64,000 bases of DNA from Datnioides undecimradiatus (GCA_008933995.1 WARS01000036.1:8169285-8233284), one strand, 5' to 3'; positions 48,001 through 63,040 are shown, numbered from the stretch's first letter. Notes: generated by a model not told the origin, from the sequence alone. Numbers and translations: made by a program.

Positions 48001-49936
48001 TGTCTTTCCGGTGTATCCTGGGAAACACTTGCATTTGTTGGGGCCAATGCATTCGCCGTGCTTGCAGCCGTGCTCACATTGAGCTGGTAAAGCATTTAAC
48101 ATGGAGAAAATACCACAAACATTATCAGTGGTTTGAGAATGATGGATTAAAGTCAAACCACACATATCTGTTATGCAGCAAGGTTTTTCAATCAAGACTG
48201 TCATTTCCTTCACATTCTCTAGGTTAGGAAAATCCCTTTTCTGAAAAGAATAACAATTGTTTGTGTATTGTGGCAGAAAATCTTTCTCTAAATATTAGGC
48301 TCAGTTATCATGTATTAAGTTTAAAGTGGAATTGACAGTTATATTAAATAAAACTGTACATTCAATAGAAAAGTATCATTTATTTTATAAACCAGTCTTT
48401 GAATAACTCTTACCCTCACACTGTCCTTTACTGTTTTTCTTCCAGCCATAGCAACACTCTAGTCTCCTGCCATAGCGACACACACCCACTTGGTTTCCAG
48501 TAAGGACTTGTCGGTAGTGCCTTTGCAGAACAAGAGAAGAGTAGGAGGTAAGATCTGTAATTTCACTGTCTTAGCAAAATTTACAGCCCAGTCTGGAACA
48601 TCAGATGTCAAATTTGGTCTTTAAGCCAAACCATAGCACAATAACGACAATGAAACACAGAAAATGACAAGTTTGGGTTATTAAACAACACACTCTCCCA
48701 ACTGAATATTTTGCCATCGCTTTCTTCTAATTTTGGCTACAATAGTAGTTGTGTGAAGAGCAAACAAACAACCTAAATAAAGTGTCTGGTTACTGAGTTT
48801 GTTTGGTGATAAAAGTGTGCTCCCTGTGGAGCAGCCACCAGCTGACAGGATGTAGGCTACAAATGGGGAAAAACACGCTAATCAGACACTTCCTCCGTTG
48901 CACATTGATACCTTATGCACAACCATATGTCTTCTTTTTTAACTCAACCTTGAGCTTCACCTGACTTCAATTTCTGGAGTCAGATTGGAATCTACTGTAA
49001 AGTGTATTCTAAGTTGTGGTTAGCGTGTCAGCGTTGCATTCAAAATAACCTGCGGCACATATAGATTATATTGCATGTGTGTATTTTTAGCCTGTAAATT
49101 CAATTAAGATGTTATGGTGCCGTTTGTATTGACTTAGAGGATAAATAAGTAAATCCATGTCAGAATCTGATTTAAGTGCTTTCAGCATCATTATGTCTGC
49201 TTTTAAACTCAGTACCAAGCTCTAATATCCCAGATGTTTGGGTGTAGCATGGGTAGCATCCTATAAGCAGCCTTGGCTCCAGTGAGACCAGAGGAATCTG
49301 AGACTTGATAGAAATCAACCAGAATAGCCCACAGGAGAGGGCCTGCTTAGCATGACAGGTGCTCTTCATTTATTAACAGTTGCTGTGCCACATTTAGCTG
49401 ACACACTGTCATAGCTCTCACAGCCCTGGTGCAAGCAGGGGGAGCAATGTGTACATACATACCATCTACAACAACAGGTCTCCCAATAAAGATTTGAAGC
49501 ACACAATTCAGTGCAAAATAGGGGGGTTTGTGTTACTCATTATGCTCCTCTTAAAATACAAACACATGGAGAAACTAATAGTTAGAACAGCAATATTTCC
49601 TTTTTCTGTCCACAGGAAGTGGGTGAAACTGTATATTAGCTGATACTATTATTGACACTTTCTGGTTTACTGTTTTTGACAGGGCATTTTGGAGTAACTG
49701 CACTGTGATTAAAACTTGACAATACATAGAAAGCAATCTGACATAATCCTGGAAGTTTTAATGCGTAAATATCCAAGTAAAGTTTACACCTGTGTGCTGC
49801 AGGTCTGCAGGGAAGAAACACAACACATCAAAAGGTTCTGTTGGTGTAGCTCATTGACTTACCTACGAGCTTCTGCACTCCCAGAGGAAATGTGGAGCAG
49901 GAGAAAAAGAGCACTGACAAAGGTGAATGGCTGCAT
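42092..49936 (-). CDS. egfl6: EGFL6 (MAEG) secreted EGF-like and MAM domain protein
   Basis: EGFL6 is an extracellular-matrix protein that promotes adhesion through integrins. Coding exons in transcript order: 49863-49936, 48414-48520, 47991-48083, 47665-47784, 47438-47557, 45978-46112, 45770-45892, 44595-44837, 42994-43068, 42810-42905, 42453-42715, 42092-42199. They sum to 1,557 bases, 518 residues (human about 553). A signal peptide occupies about residues 1-22 ([16 protein letters not shown]). A Cys-rich N-terminal segment ([13 protein letters not shown]) follows. Five EGF-like repeats, one per phase-1 exon, span residues 61-257; those opening DLNEC, DINEC and DHDEC look calcium-binding. 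A linker with eight consecutive Glu (320-327) and an RGD at 334-336 leads to a MAM domain at about 366-506. The linker is shorter than in human and lacks its Lys-rich part. Introns up to 1.5 kb hold no recognised gene. Confidence 0.96.
43069..44594 (-). other. egfl6: egfl6 intron, nothing recognised
   Basis: This 1.5 kb intron separates the RGD exon from the short exon before the MAM domain. Open frames in it have no splice support or family similarity. Confidence 0.7.
46113..47437 (-). other. egfl6: egfl6 intron, nothing recognised
   Basis: A 1.3 kb intron between the third and fourth EGF-like exons. It is AT-rich single-copy-looking DNA with no gene or clear repeat. Confidence 0.7.
48521..49862 (-). 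other. egfl6: egfl6 first intron, nothing recognised
   Basis: A 1.3 kb intron between the signal-peptide exon and the Cys-rich exon. It may hold regulatory DNA, but nothing specific stands out. Confidence 0.7.
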
Positions 49937-52900
49937 GTCTGTAACCGTGAGCAGCTGGAGAGCTTTGTTTCCCACAGGGCTGACTTTGGTTGCTTTGAGT
50001 TCCGACTATTCCTCCTGGGGGCTTACGCTCAAATGCTTAGACAGGAATGGATCTAAGTGTCGCAAGGCACACCAGATTTCATAGATTTCCAGGACACAAA
50101 GTCAAAGTCTCCTCCAGGAGGAAAAAAATCTTCCTCACTCTTTTCAATGCTGCAAATGTTCTCTACGTCCCATAATTGGCTTCCTCTTCCTCTTCTTCTT
50201 CTCTGAAATTCCAGAAGTGGGTTGACACTGAAATGATTCTGCACGGTGAGGGATAGGTTGTGACTTTTGGAAGTAGGAGTGGGTTTGTACGGGGGTGGGG
50301 ATTATGTTTAGGGGTTCTCCTCTCTTCACTGAAACGCTATACAAGACCACATGCAAGTCCTCCTGTGAATCACATGTCCAATGCAGTCTGGCCTATTGAT
50401 CTTATTCTGTGTCCTTTCTGGGATAAATTGAGCTTTATCTGCATTTGTTGTTTTATGCTCTGCCATTGCTGTATTTGTCTTTTTTTTTTGTGGGCAGAGG
50501 GGATAATTAGCTGAATCGGCTAATTGTGGAGACTCAGACATGCATAGGCCTGTCATTAGCTACTCTGGTACTCTTTGATGTCTTTCTCACAGGTAGCACA
50601 TAAAGCTCTGCTCTCTCACACATGCAAACTCCAAGTTCAGCCGTAAAAACATTTAATGAGCTTTCACGCTTTCAAAGTCAGCTCCAACATCTGGTCCTGA
50701 TCCTCTGTAGCCTCAGAGATGGACAGGTGACATTTCTGTTGAAGCTCCAGGAGTTCTTTTACATCTTGTGTTAAATTCACATGTTTTGGAAGAGAGGTCA
50801 TATTTGTAAACTGAGTGTTTAAAGAAAGAAACTGCAATGGAAAGAGCTTTCAGATGAGAAAGGAAGGCTGCAGTTAAACATTTGAGCTCAACAATGCAAG
50901 TCTGTGATAATTATGCCAGATATTCAGGACTCATTTCAGGAAGCAGAGATGTTTCAGCTCCTTACTGTAGATGATGGTCATATTTCATCTTGTTTGTAAA
51001 GCATGAGGTCAAAACAAATGTTGGTGAATCTACATGCAGCAATATTTTCTAAATACTTATCTAGGATGATGATAGAGAGGTGGAGGTTTGTTTGTTGGTA
51101 TGCAAGCACTGGTTGCCACAAATATGTAACAGCGGATATGTAATATCTCATGATAGGGGAGTAAATATTTCAGCAAACCCCACTGATGGTGACAAATAAC
51201 AGGACATTTTCAGACCTTAAGCTTTAGTCTTTAGTTCACCATAGTTTAGTTTTCATGACCACAATCCAAGTAATTTTACTTTCTCAGGCATAACCACACT
51301 ACCCGTGGGGAGCTTAGCTGGCCACATGATTCTAAGTGGTTTGCCCATGTGGACCACCTAGTTGTTTGAGTTAACCTGCAGTAATAGACAGTGGAATTAA
51401 AAGGGTGTTTGGACCAATGAAAATGTGTTTTGCTACATCTGACACCAATTTTTCTCAAACAATTTTATGTTTACCTTGTAACTTTTATGTGTGGTGAATC
51501 ATGTTGGTCTGATGAACGCTTTCCTGTTTTGGGGGAAGAAGTGTTTACTGGATTACACGTCAGCAGCTTTTTAAAACTTTCATTGAGAGCACAAGTTCTT
51601 CCCCAGTGAATCATGTGGGAGCAGCACTACTCTGACTTTTTCCATGACAAACTGATTTGATTGATTTGATTTGACAAATTGAAACAAAAACTAACAAGAA
51701 GTGTGATAGAATGATTATCTTTGAATTAAATAAGAGCTGGATTGTCATAAAACAATGGCTTGTTGTTGTTTCAGTACAGTGTCAGGCTCCAGCCTGTATT
51801 ATTACATTTAACAAGAAAGTAATTGTTTATGTACAGCACAGTGCATGACATTCTTCTAGTGACATACTGTATATAGTATTTCTGTAGTCATTAGTCCTCG
51901 TTTTATTCGATGCTATCCTAGGAAGAGCTCCTGTGCAGCAGAATAACAGTCAAACATAGATACATTTCCCCATGTGTCCCATTTCCAGTCTGCAATCTGA
52001 CCCCATATGACTGTCATCTCAAGCATGCAGGTCATGTGAACTGTAAGTGCTGTTTCCCTGGTGCAGCTATGTTGGCTCTGTCCCAGCGTATAGGTGTCAG
52101 GTAAACAAGACAAGGCCATTCTTCCACAACAACAGCACCACCTCCTGTCCAGCAGAAGTCCCTGGCATTTAAATCATAGCTGCAGCTCAGAACAAACAGA
52201 ATTAGCTGCACAGCTTTTTGGCTTTTTCAGTTAGCAAGTAAGAATATTTCACAATATTCTTGGCTGCAATATGTTAAACTCAGTTTTAAATTATTGAAAA
52301 ACAAAGGGATTGTTTAATTTCACATGGTTATGAGAAAAAAAATGCTGTTTATATCTTAAATAAATCAGTTTTTCTTTAACTCTGGACATCTCTAAATTTA
52401 GCTGAGTTTTTAGTGCTCAAAATAGAATATTTTCTCTTTTTTAACATTACACACATTATTAATATTACAAATTTAGAGTCTGATCTTGGCCTAGTGTGAA
52501 TAAATTTACTGTGGGAGTTCATAGATATGAGTTTCTTTTATTTTTCTTCAATTCTGTTTTCTTCCAGGAGGGGGAGACCGAGTTCAACACTTGGCCACAC
52601 ATCTAAAGGACCAAGAGTGAGACAAAAATGCAACGTGTGGCTAAATACTTTGTCTTTAATCGACACGTAACGTGAGTCTCATCCTCAAAATAATAAAATC
52701 CCACCTTTCTATCGCCTGGGTTGCACATGTGTTTCAAAGTTTTGTTGTTACATGTGCTCTGCATGGATCTGAACAGAAATCTCTGGTCTTTGTGAGTGGA
52801 ATTTTACTGGCAGTTGTGACTTGCTGTGTGCTTTGTCTCTTTTCTCTCACCAGAAGTCCCTGTCTATCTGCATATTGTTTGTATTGACTGCATCTTATCC

Positions 52901-55900
52901 TGAACAAGAATACAGGTTGAGGCACAATAAAGTTTTAGTTTGATCATTTTTTCAGGGTGTTAGCTTTAGACTTAAACTCACACTTGGCCCTTTTCATGTA
53001 CAGATACAGTTTCAAAACTGCCTGTAAGTTGTGCAGCACTGTGTTGAAGGAAGTGTGCCTCCCCATTTCCTGGCATTCACTCAGGCAAATACTCTCCTCT
53101 CACTGAAATCGACTCCAAACTCACAGACATGAGTCAATACAGTTATAATTTGATAATGCAGCTGATACTGGGATTACTGGACTCCAGTATTTTACCCTCC
53201 CTTCTCCTGCAAGATGCTCACTCCTTTTTAACGATATCAGTGGCCCCTATGTGGGCACATAATATTCATTTAATCCACTCAGAGGCCCTCACTCACTATG
53301 GCCCCTGGTGCAACGAGCAAGGCTTTTACTATAAAAGGAGAGACATGGCTGTTGAGAAGTTATTTTGAAAGTAATGTGTGTACACAACCACATCCTGCCT
53401 TGAGTGGGAGATGAAATGAGCAATGAATGCACTGCAGAGAATACTGACTGCTGTGAAAAATGGGCCACGGCTCATCAAAGATATTGTGGTGCAGTTTTTA
53501 AGGCGATATGTTTAAATACATTTGAACAATGTGGTAGGATTTGACGGAAGTTTATGTAACAGTCAAAATTAGTGCAACGTTAATTGGTGTGCTCTATTTT
53601 AAAATGTTAAAATTGACTGTTTAACTTTGACTATTTAACTATCATATCATATCATGTCTCCAAAATAAGACTAGACTAAATTGCTAGAATTACTAGGTGG
53701 TGTTGTTAGATCAACAAAGAAATCTATAGCTAAAGACTGAAAAAAGTTTTTATTTTGTTCCAGGACATCTTTCTGATGTTGTTTATATTTTCCATATTCA
53801 GAGTACAAAAAGAAGTGTCACCTCTGACACTTCAAATTTCATTTTTTACCTATAGTTGTCATTTAATGGCTTCTTTGTCCTTTCTGTGACCCAAAAGATC
53901 CCTCCTATAATTCACTCTTATAAGTCCAGGTGCTCCTTCTGGAACATCTGCCACCCACAGATTCCACACTGACAGGCTGCTGCTAAGTGAGGTCACCGCG
54001 ACCAGAGAGACAGACCTCAGGGGATTCAGGCCGTCTGTGAGATCACATAGATGTTTTTGCCCCTCAAGGTGATGGCTGCAATGGGCTAAGCACAAACTCC
54101 GGGCTCAGCTGGACACTTCCTGTTGTCCTTTCATTAATAATGCAGCAGCAGTTGTGCCACGCTGTGAGGGTGGCTTGATGGGGGAAGCACCAGACATCTC
54201 AGGAGGGTTTATGTGTGGCTCACCATTACTTATTAATCAGCTTGCCTGGTCAAAGACATCACAATGGCCTATTAAATCTGTCACAGTCTCAAACCAAGCT
54301 CTTATGGTGTACCACTTTGATGCAGAGCTAATGATACAGTTGCACAGACACAACACAGATCCAGATCCGCTGCTGTGCTAGAGTTGTACCACAGTCTTCC
54401 TGTATTACAGGAGGAGACCAGGCTTCGTCTGTGGCATTAATGCTGACTTTTCAATAATCAAACATGTTTTGTTGTGATTCATTTTCCTTAGTGGCATGGT
54501 GCACGCACACAATTTCAGTGTATACATACATCTAAAGTTTGTAGAATGCTTTTTTTCAACTTCCATTTCTTCAAATCTGTGGTTAGTTAATGGGGAACTT
54601 CCCCAGAGCACGCCCTATCACATGACTAGATTTAAATCTACGTCCCTTTCAGCCTCTTCTATTAAGCTTCTTTCAGATGAGTCTGAGCAAGGTAGAGGCC
54701 CCATTTTTCGGCATCTAATGCTCTGTTATGCTTTACTCAAAGTGTTTGCTCTATTCTACTTGTGGTGTGTGCACATGCCATCAGTTTGTAGTTAAAACCA
54801 AAATTTGTTCAGTTAGTTCTGAGGACCAAGACAGCCTTTGTATGTTTTTTAGTGTTCTACAAAACATACTTTTCCATGCTGCTGTTATCAAAGCAGTAAT
54901 TATGGAACAGGTTATTGTGATAATAAAACCTCTTTTCACAGTGATACAGATTTATACTGTGGCTACATTTTGCATTGTTCTTTGATGTCAGCATGGGCTT
55001 GATTTACCATTTAACCTTTTTTTAAAGTGCCAGGACCCCCAAGGTCAGAGTTTAAAACTGCCCTTTTATTCTTCTTAACTGGAGAGGTGCATGCTGGGTA
55101 TAATTACACAACTATGTGCCCTAAGAACAGAACCCACTTCACCTTAGCAGAGCGATCATGTAAGCTGCATGGCTAACAGGATACGACATGCTGCAGTATC
55201 ACTTTTAACTATCACCATGTGTGTATACAATGTGACTGCACTGTTGTAAGGATTATAGGCCCCCGACAATACATTTAAAATGTCTGTGCTGTTATTACAG
55301 CCTCGTGGTTATCACACAATGAAAACATACCAGATTTCATTTCCTGTTTCTTGTTAGAATGAGCTTTGAAGCTATTGCCACAGGGACACACAAAAGACAG
55401 GGATAAAAAAAAAAACCCTAATGGATTGTTTGGGACTGTTATTATAAAATATATTATTAAACTGTAAGATAAAAGTCAACTGTATGTTTTGGTTTTTATA
55501 CACATACATAAAAACTGTGTGTCAATATGATTTATTCCCTTACAGTTATGTAATTTAAGTGGTTAGTCCACGTTTGCATGATGTTTAAGATCTGGGCAAG
55601 CAGGGACAAGTCTTCTGGTTACACCTACATGTTACTCTGTAGAGGTACGCAGCATGAAGCAGAAACAGCCCGCCACAAGAGGAAGAGAGAAAATGTCATA
55701 AATAGCAGAAGTCGGAAGTCACAGTTCAAAAAACAGAAACACGGTTGTCTTGACAGCCTCCACAGACCTGCTTCAAGCCAGACATACATATCTCCAAATG
55801 CTTTTGCACATTAATTAAGGGGAATCAAACCATTCTCAGGCCTAATCTGAATGCCACAGTCACGTTGTTTCATAACAATCTTTTCAGACTACTCTTGCTA

Positions 55901-58900
55901 AACGCACAGATGTGATGATGGGAGTTACTACGCTTCACTAATGCAAGCATAGCTGCAAGCCTGCACATAGGCTCAACATGTAAACCCTTGCATTGGACCA
56001 ATATTGTAGAGACATGCTGTATGTGGTTGGGACTGATAGCTAAGCGCATTCCTCAGACGTTTTTCATCAAGCTGTCTGAACCCACCACCATGTTCAGTTT
56101 GTTTCTGTCAGGGAAGCTATCAGCTTTCAGTCAACTGTGCATACAGTTGAAGAAATACACTTTAATAATAATGCTTTAATAAATACGTTATTATGCATGC
56201 CACATGCTTGTGCAATGCAACACAGAAAAACTAAACACATGCTTTGCAGACAAGTCTATATGTGTTACCTAAAGTAAAGTTTGTCAGCGTGATCAGTCCT
56301 AAGAATATAGAGCTAGACTCCCGCATCACTGTTTCTAATGTGTGCAGCTTACGGAAGGGTTTTACTGACTCATTAATCATGTTCTTCTGTACATTATGCA
56401 ATTGGTACAAAATGTTCCTTACAACTGCCTGACATTTTAGCTCAGTTTGTGCTGAGGATCTTGTAATAAGCAGTGTAAGGTCTTGGCACACATTCTTACA
56501 TCCTGATGACATCAGTGGCAGACTTTAAGTCTCTACACACACATCTTTCTTTATGGACACCTTTATGTGAGCAGAAATATTCACAGCCGGTTGTTCAGCA
56601 CAGGCCAAAGTCACATATAAGCATATTTGTTTGACGCTATGATATTTATCTCTATCATCAGTTCAACGTGTGACTAAAATGATGAACAAGTTCCTGTTCT
56701 CTTCCTGACTTGCCTGCACACAAGCATTAGAAATTCAGTGATGAGGAATCAAACTCTTTAGTTTTATTTACACGTTGTTTCATTTATTTTGCCAGCATAG
56801 TTACTTTAACTGTGGAGCTTTGCTTCTATGGTGTGGCACTGCAGCTCTTAAACCACATCCTGTCACACACCTTTGAAACTTCTGGCTTAAAAAAAAAAAA
56901 TCTGTAACATACAGCAAGACTGTAAATTACTCAAAGTGAGATATGTAGGAAACTGAACAGTCAGAGGATAAAAACAAGAAGGGATAATATTCAGTCTTTT
57001 GCCATCTAAACAACTACTGCAGGCCCAGTGTTATATACTGACTCAATTAAAAATGGTCAGTTAGTGGTCAATACGTTATTATACAGTCTAAGAGAATCCT
57101 GTGCAGTACATAAAGCAGTCTAGACAGCCATACTGTAAGTAAGAGAGACATCAGTGTGACTGTGCATGTGGGAGGAGGAGCACTTGACACATTTTGGAAT
57201 TTGAGGATTTGTCAAGAGCATTATGCTGCTCTGGCGTGATGATGTAAACAAGCTGCATGGACTTAACTGCGGAGCAACATCATTAGCGCAGCTTTTCTTT
57301 GTGTCCAATAAGAACAATCAGCCCAATCATGTATCAGCTCTCTGTCTTATTATCCAGGAGAAATATTTCCAGAATCTTTTATGTGATTACCAAAAATACA
57401 ACATCTGACAGCGCCAGAATTGGATGGTTTTAATCAGTGGGTCGCCTTCTTTCCTGTTTGGCTATCACAGAGTTGCTTTCTTCAGGAAGGCAGATGTCGA
57501 TCTTAACGTATGGCGTTCTGGTCACTTCAGCTTCAACCTGCACTCTGGACAGATAGAAACACTTGGTCTTGACTTAACAAAGAAACAACTTTATTACCAC
57601 AGACTATGACAAAGGATCATCGGCATAAACAAATGTGATAAACATTGGGTTGATAGAAAATAAAGACACCATTGTAGAAACTGCTGAATTGGATAAGGGC
57701 AGTAAAAGAGAAAGTTCTGTATTTTATCTTGACTGCTTTTTGCCTAATACTGCTGTTTAATCAGCTGCTAAAAGAGAAGGACAAACCCTGAAGTTCCTCC
57801 ATGTGAACTGCAGTATTTCCACCTTTCAAACACAATGTCTCTCAACCTGAACCAAAGTTAAGATGCCAGGAAGGCATTAAATATGCAGATTCATCACAGT
57901 TCTAATTTTTATAGTTCTATAGAAAACTATACCCAACCATGCATTCTACAATTGCCTGATGAATATATCACTTGAAAGCTCAATTCAAGAGCCTTCTTCT
58001 GTGTTCTTGGTTGTAGATGGCAAATAATTCTCTAAAGCAACAGCTCTCACGCAGCTTGACTAAGTCTCTGCTCTTTCTCACAGCTGTTTCTGCCGACGAC
58101 CTAAAACTCTCACTTCGAGTGCCTCCATCACATGATTCATGCCACACAATCTCCATGTTGCCTTTAAGCACATGCACACTGGCATCTAACTTCGCACTCA
58201 CTCCTCTCACTTCCTGTTCCTTTGTCACACATGACCACTGTTATCGTGCTGCAGTTAAAACCCTTGTCTTCTTCTCTGTACCCTACATGTGACACAGGTT
58301 GTTGTACTGTAGTTAAAGTGTAGCAATGTATGTACTGTACATATAGGAGGACATTGGTGCTGAGCTAGGGGTGGCATTTGGATTTGCCAGGCTCACAGCT
58401 GGTGAGTTACTAAGCTCACCGGGGTTACTCTTGCAGCTGTAAGGTTGCATGCACATGTCACATTAAATCCAGCTACACTGGATCTCTGTCAGTGCACTCG
58501 GGTCACATCTGCCTCACTAATTATATTGACGGAATGTAGTCCAGGAAGCCAAACAAGAAGTAAACTGCCTTTGTGGGACTTTTCTCACCTTCATGTATGC
58601 TGCATTTTTTTTTTAAATCCAGCAATGTAGTTAGTCTCTTGAAATGTTGTGAAATAACAGATTAATACATGTGGATCCATGATTATCCATGATTCTTTTG
58701 CATTCATCAAATATTCATATATGGTAGTGTAGTAGCATAGAGAAAGCTTTGGGACAACATTTGCATAACAATTAAGGGTGATAAAGACCATTCAAGACTG
58801 TTGGCTGGTCTGTTCAATAATAGAGCAGTTTTTGTGTTTGTCAAAATTGTTTTTCTGATCAAATCTGATTATTAAGGAGATGCACCTGGGTTTAAATGCT

Positions 58901-60694
58901 GCTGACATCTGATTCGTATTATTTCATATTAAAATAATCCCCCTTTGGTGCTTTTTCACTCTGTGAAGTTTGGTTATTCACATTTTATCTACTGTTATTT
59001 TAGTAAGCCAGCACGAAATCCATTTAGCTGGTGCTGTAATTCTGCAGGACCATAAATGCAAGGTGCATTCTCTATTGGATTCTCGACTAAGTAGCAGTAT
59101 GTTGATGACTCTAACTCAAGGTTAATGGCCATTAGAAAATAAGAAACAGGTCAGGCAACCCTATCTTTGTATTTTCTCTGCCACTGTGTTTGCTGTGTTT
59201 TAGGTTTCAAATAGCTGTTTTAAATTTTAAATAGCTATGCAGCTTTTCAAGAAATTTTTATTAAAGCCTGGTCACAGATAAAAGTTTGTCTGCAAAGTGA
59301 TTAGTTTTTTTTAGCCGTATAAATAAATATCTCCTATACACAAATCTCACGTTTCTGAGAGTTTCTTTGTCACACATAGCAACCATTATGGTGTGTCACT
59401 GGATTGGCCAGCTCACACCCTCAGCTTTTGTGTCTACCTATCACACAATAGCTGCACTGCTTTTTCCCACCATGGCTATGATAAAGAAGACAAAGATGAA
59501 TTGTCCTTTCCTTGGTGCAGTCTGAATTAAGAGTATCCAGCTTTTTATCACACCCATGATTAATGGTGAAAAAGGAGCAAAACTTACATACACTGACAGA
59601 TTTTACCTTTAATGATATTTAACGCCATGAATCCATGCGTGTGTGTTTGTTTTGCTTCTGTACCATGGTTGAGCAATGTTTTTCCCACAATGTTTCTCCT
59701 CCTAATGTATCCATGAGTGTTTGTAATCAGTCTCTTACTATGCTGTTATCCTGTTCTACTTTTTTTTTGCATGTGAACAAAACAGATAACTAGACATGCC
59801 CATTTGGTGCCATTGGGATTTAGTTTAAATTAAATCTTAAATAAGTGGTTTAATCATTTATATGATGTCCACTCCTATACATTTTTAGTAAGTTGAGCAG
59901 GCTTGAAGCTGTGACTTAGTTACAGTAATGCATCAGGTTAGAACACGACACGACATTGCTTAACATCACTTGTGCTATGCAGCATACACAATCCCCTAAA
60001 AATGTAAAACCTCTGCCTACAGACCTGAGAAACATGCTGAGACAGGTAGACAAGTTTCCCAGAGAGGGTGGACTCTCCAGTGAAAATAGATCATTGGAGA
60101 GTTGAGTTTGTTTTGTTTGGTCCACCACATAGATATTCCCAATGGCTTGTTCTTGTTTTTTTCATAATTCAATCCAGAGTGTGTTTCCAAGTTTGGTGGA
60201 AAAACCTTAACGATCATGAGAACAGAAAAAAAATATATACACGAAGCAAAGCCATCAGTCTATGTCAAGAGAGAAGTGGATGCTTACTCTAATTTCTGAA
60301 ATCACATCTCCTTTCACCAATTTAATGATTCTAGTTGACTGCTTGCTTAGATACCAACATTTTCTAGTGAAAGCAACTGAATGCATTTAGAGCTCTGAAC
60401 CATGCTGCAGTCTCTCTGATCATGTGTCTAAATTCTCCTGTCTGCTACCATGGAAACAGAGCGTAAGAAAGATGGCCCAGGCATTCATGTTTTTCTGCTG
60501 AACATGCGAAGACACAGAGATGAGTTTAACTGTGCTGCTGTGAGCAGCTGTGGGATCCTGTCACTTCCTGTTGCATGTAAAAATAATAACCTGCAGGAAC
60601 AAGCCACATTTTCCCCCCTGTAGCATTTCCTGTAAAAAGATGGACAATGTCAGGGTACAATGGAACACAAATCTGCTGCTGTTAACTGGGGTAT

Positions 60695-60718
60695 ATTTAT
60701 TTTATTTTATTTTATTTT
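60695..60718. repeat. (TTTTA)n pentanucleotide repeat
   Basis: Nearly five TTTTA units. It is a simple-sequence tract in intergenic DNA. Confidence 0.9.
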
Positions 60719-61842
60719 GCATATTTTACCAGTTTTAAAAGTTAAATACTCACTGGTAGCCAGTTTATTAGGATAAGCAAGGCAAAATCATATTAATCTT
60801 TTTGTTATGCTACACCATCCCACATGTCACACCATAGACTAATCCACTACTTATTGCTTAGCCAGGCAGCCAAAGTAACAGCATAGTGTCATTGTTCATA
60901 TACAGTATCAACCCCTTTTGGGGAGCAGCATTCAAAGTGAAGTTTTATCTCAAAGTACATTACGTATGTAGCCATGGGCAGCCTCAGAGGCATCTGTGTT
61001 CTTCGTAGTAGGCCGCAGTCAGTCAGAGCCACAGCCGGTCCAGAGGGTGCCCGTCACAACACTGGCAGATGGCGTCTTGGTGCCTCAAGCCAAGTTCACC
61101 ACAATCAGCCCTTAGTGTCATTTCAGTGTCATTTGCATCCCTTTTCATGGACAACTATTGGGTCTTGACTGGGATAGCCACATACAAATTGTATTGTATT
61201 GTAAACATTTAGTATAATACAGTAAATATTCATATGAAAGATGAATATTAACATAAATGCTCAGGAGAGATGAGCAGGATGCACAGCCCTAAAGCTGTTT
61301 TTACACCATAAGATAAATCTTTTGGATGCTCAGTGTATCATTTATAACAAAGCGTGGGAAGACTCTAACAGGAGACAGCAGTGTCTTGTAATTTGTACTA
61401 TTGGCTACTGTTTTCCCAAAGCACACATTGTCACAGGATACTGAGGAGCTGTTGTGTGACCAGACTGCACACAAGGATGGTAGAGAATTTTTGATGGGCA
61501 TCACAGATGTGTGCAAGAATATCAATTCTGTGGCCTTTTGGTGCTTCCTGAAGGAGCAAATTGAAAATAAACTAACATGTCCTTTTTCTCATGCTATAAA
61601 TGACTTCAGATTAAATGCAGCCTCATGGGAAAGAGGATAAATGTGGACTTGAGCCAATCCCTCAGCAGAGCCTATTGTTGTTGTTACAGCACAGCTGTTA
61701 TGGTCTATAGAGCCATTGCAGTTACGTAATCTCTCTCCCCCATCTCTCTGTCTGTCCCTCACCCAACATGAGATACAGCTGTTGGCCCTGTGCAGCAGAG
61801 TGAGGTAGAACAGGTTCTCTTTTCTTCTTCTTCTTTGTATAG

Positions 61843-61858
61843 TTTTTTTTTTTTTTTT
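61843..61858. repeat. T16 homopolymer
   Basis: Sixteen T residues after a CTT-rich stretch. There is no SINE body next to it that I can recognise. Confidence 0.9.
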
Positions 61859-62701
61859 GGTGACAGCCTTGTCATTGCTGTGGTTCACACATTCAGTGAG
61901 GCCACAAAGGCTAAGGCTTTTGTGAACACAAAGCACTCAATTACATTACTATGTAATGTAATGTTCACAAGACACTTTTTTGTCATCAAAGCATTAAAAG
62001 CATACCTTCTTTTTACATCTTGCTCAATAAATTCTTCAGAGCTGCTCCTGTCTCGTATGTGTACGAGCGGGTATTACCTCTGCTCACCCTGTTTCACTTT
62101 AAGTAGACTTCTGATTACAGGACAGGGTGATGTGGGGCGTGCAGTTGACAGGACAATTCTGACTGCAATTTATCTTTTTTAACCTAACCTATCATTAGGT
62201 TTATAATTTAAACTGTCGTATTTATTTTTAAACAATTGTGAATGTTGCTGATCATTTCTGCAACACAGTAAAACTGAAACAGGGTACTAAATCCTAATCC
62301 AACACCACCTGAAGAGATGTGACCTATCATGTCAGGAAGGACGTGCCTAAAAATGGCCTTTGGAGGTACTCCTGCTCAGTTCAGAACATTGGCCTGTTGC
62401 AGCTGCAAGTAAGAAACTTTGAACTGAACAGGATTAGACAGGACTGCAAGGCTGTAGGAGGCTGTATTTTCTTCAAAAGGAATGATGCAAAGGATGAGTC
62501 AAGTTTTAGATGCTCAAACAGCCCAAGTTTGTCTGGTCAATTTTTAGCAGTGAAAATAGTTAGCACTGCCCAAGTGCTCACATGCTGTCTAAGCTTGAGA
62601 TTAGTATCCTCGACATGAGTCTTGTAGCAAAAGTGGGTGGAACATAAGTAGCTGAAACTAAACAGAGTTTGAGAACGACACACTGAAGTCAATTTATATT
62701 T

Positions 62702-62707
62702 TTTATT
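62702..62707 (-). terminator. tmsb4x: AATAAA polyadenylation signal of the beta-thymosin gene
   Basis: A minus-strand hexamer about 335 bases after the stop codon, a typical trailer length for a beta-thymosin transcript. Confidence 0.6.
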
Positions 62708-63040
62708 TTGCATATTTAGCAAATTTGTGCATTCCAAAAAATACAAAACACAGTTTGCTTGGTTAGCATGCACAGGTGACCAGAGCAGGGCTCCAAATCA
62801 GAAAGTGTAGGTCCCTCGGTTGGTTCATGACCTGCCTGCTCTTCAGTGCCACAGGAACCCATGCTGACGTCATGCCACACTTCCTGATGGTACAGAGGGA
62901 CATCTTGGCAAGTCAGTGATGTGCAAGGTGGGAACGTTGTACAGCCATTGCTTGTCAATTAGACTTTGAATACATGTCAAAAAAGGTAGGTGGAAAAATA
63001 AGCCTTGTGGAATGTACAGTGCATTGAGAGTCAGTCTGCA

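Larger units (their letters stand above)
49937..62680. other. egfl6-tmsb4x intergenic DNA, 12.7 kb
   Basis: No coding exon, RNA gene or full-length mobile element was recognised on either strand. The egfl6 promoter should lie just above 49,936. A G-rich, CT-rich patch occurs at about 50,180-50,320. The rest is AT-rich with scattered homopolymers. Distal enhancers are possible but cannot be seen without comparison to other species. Confidence 0.65.

Noticed and set aside
50144-50356. G-rich/CT-rich patch upstream of egfl6 as a possible gene
   Set aside because: Its open frame is Lys/Arg-rich low complexity without homology. It is better viewed as possible promoter-proximal or simple sequence.
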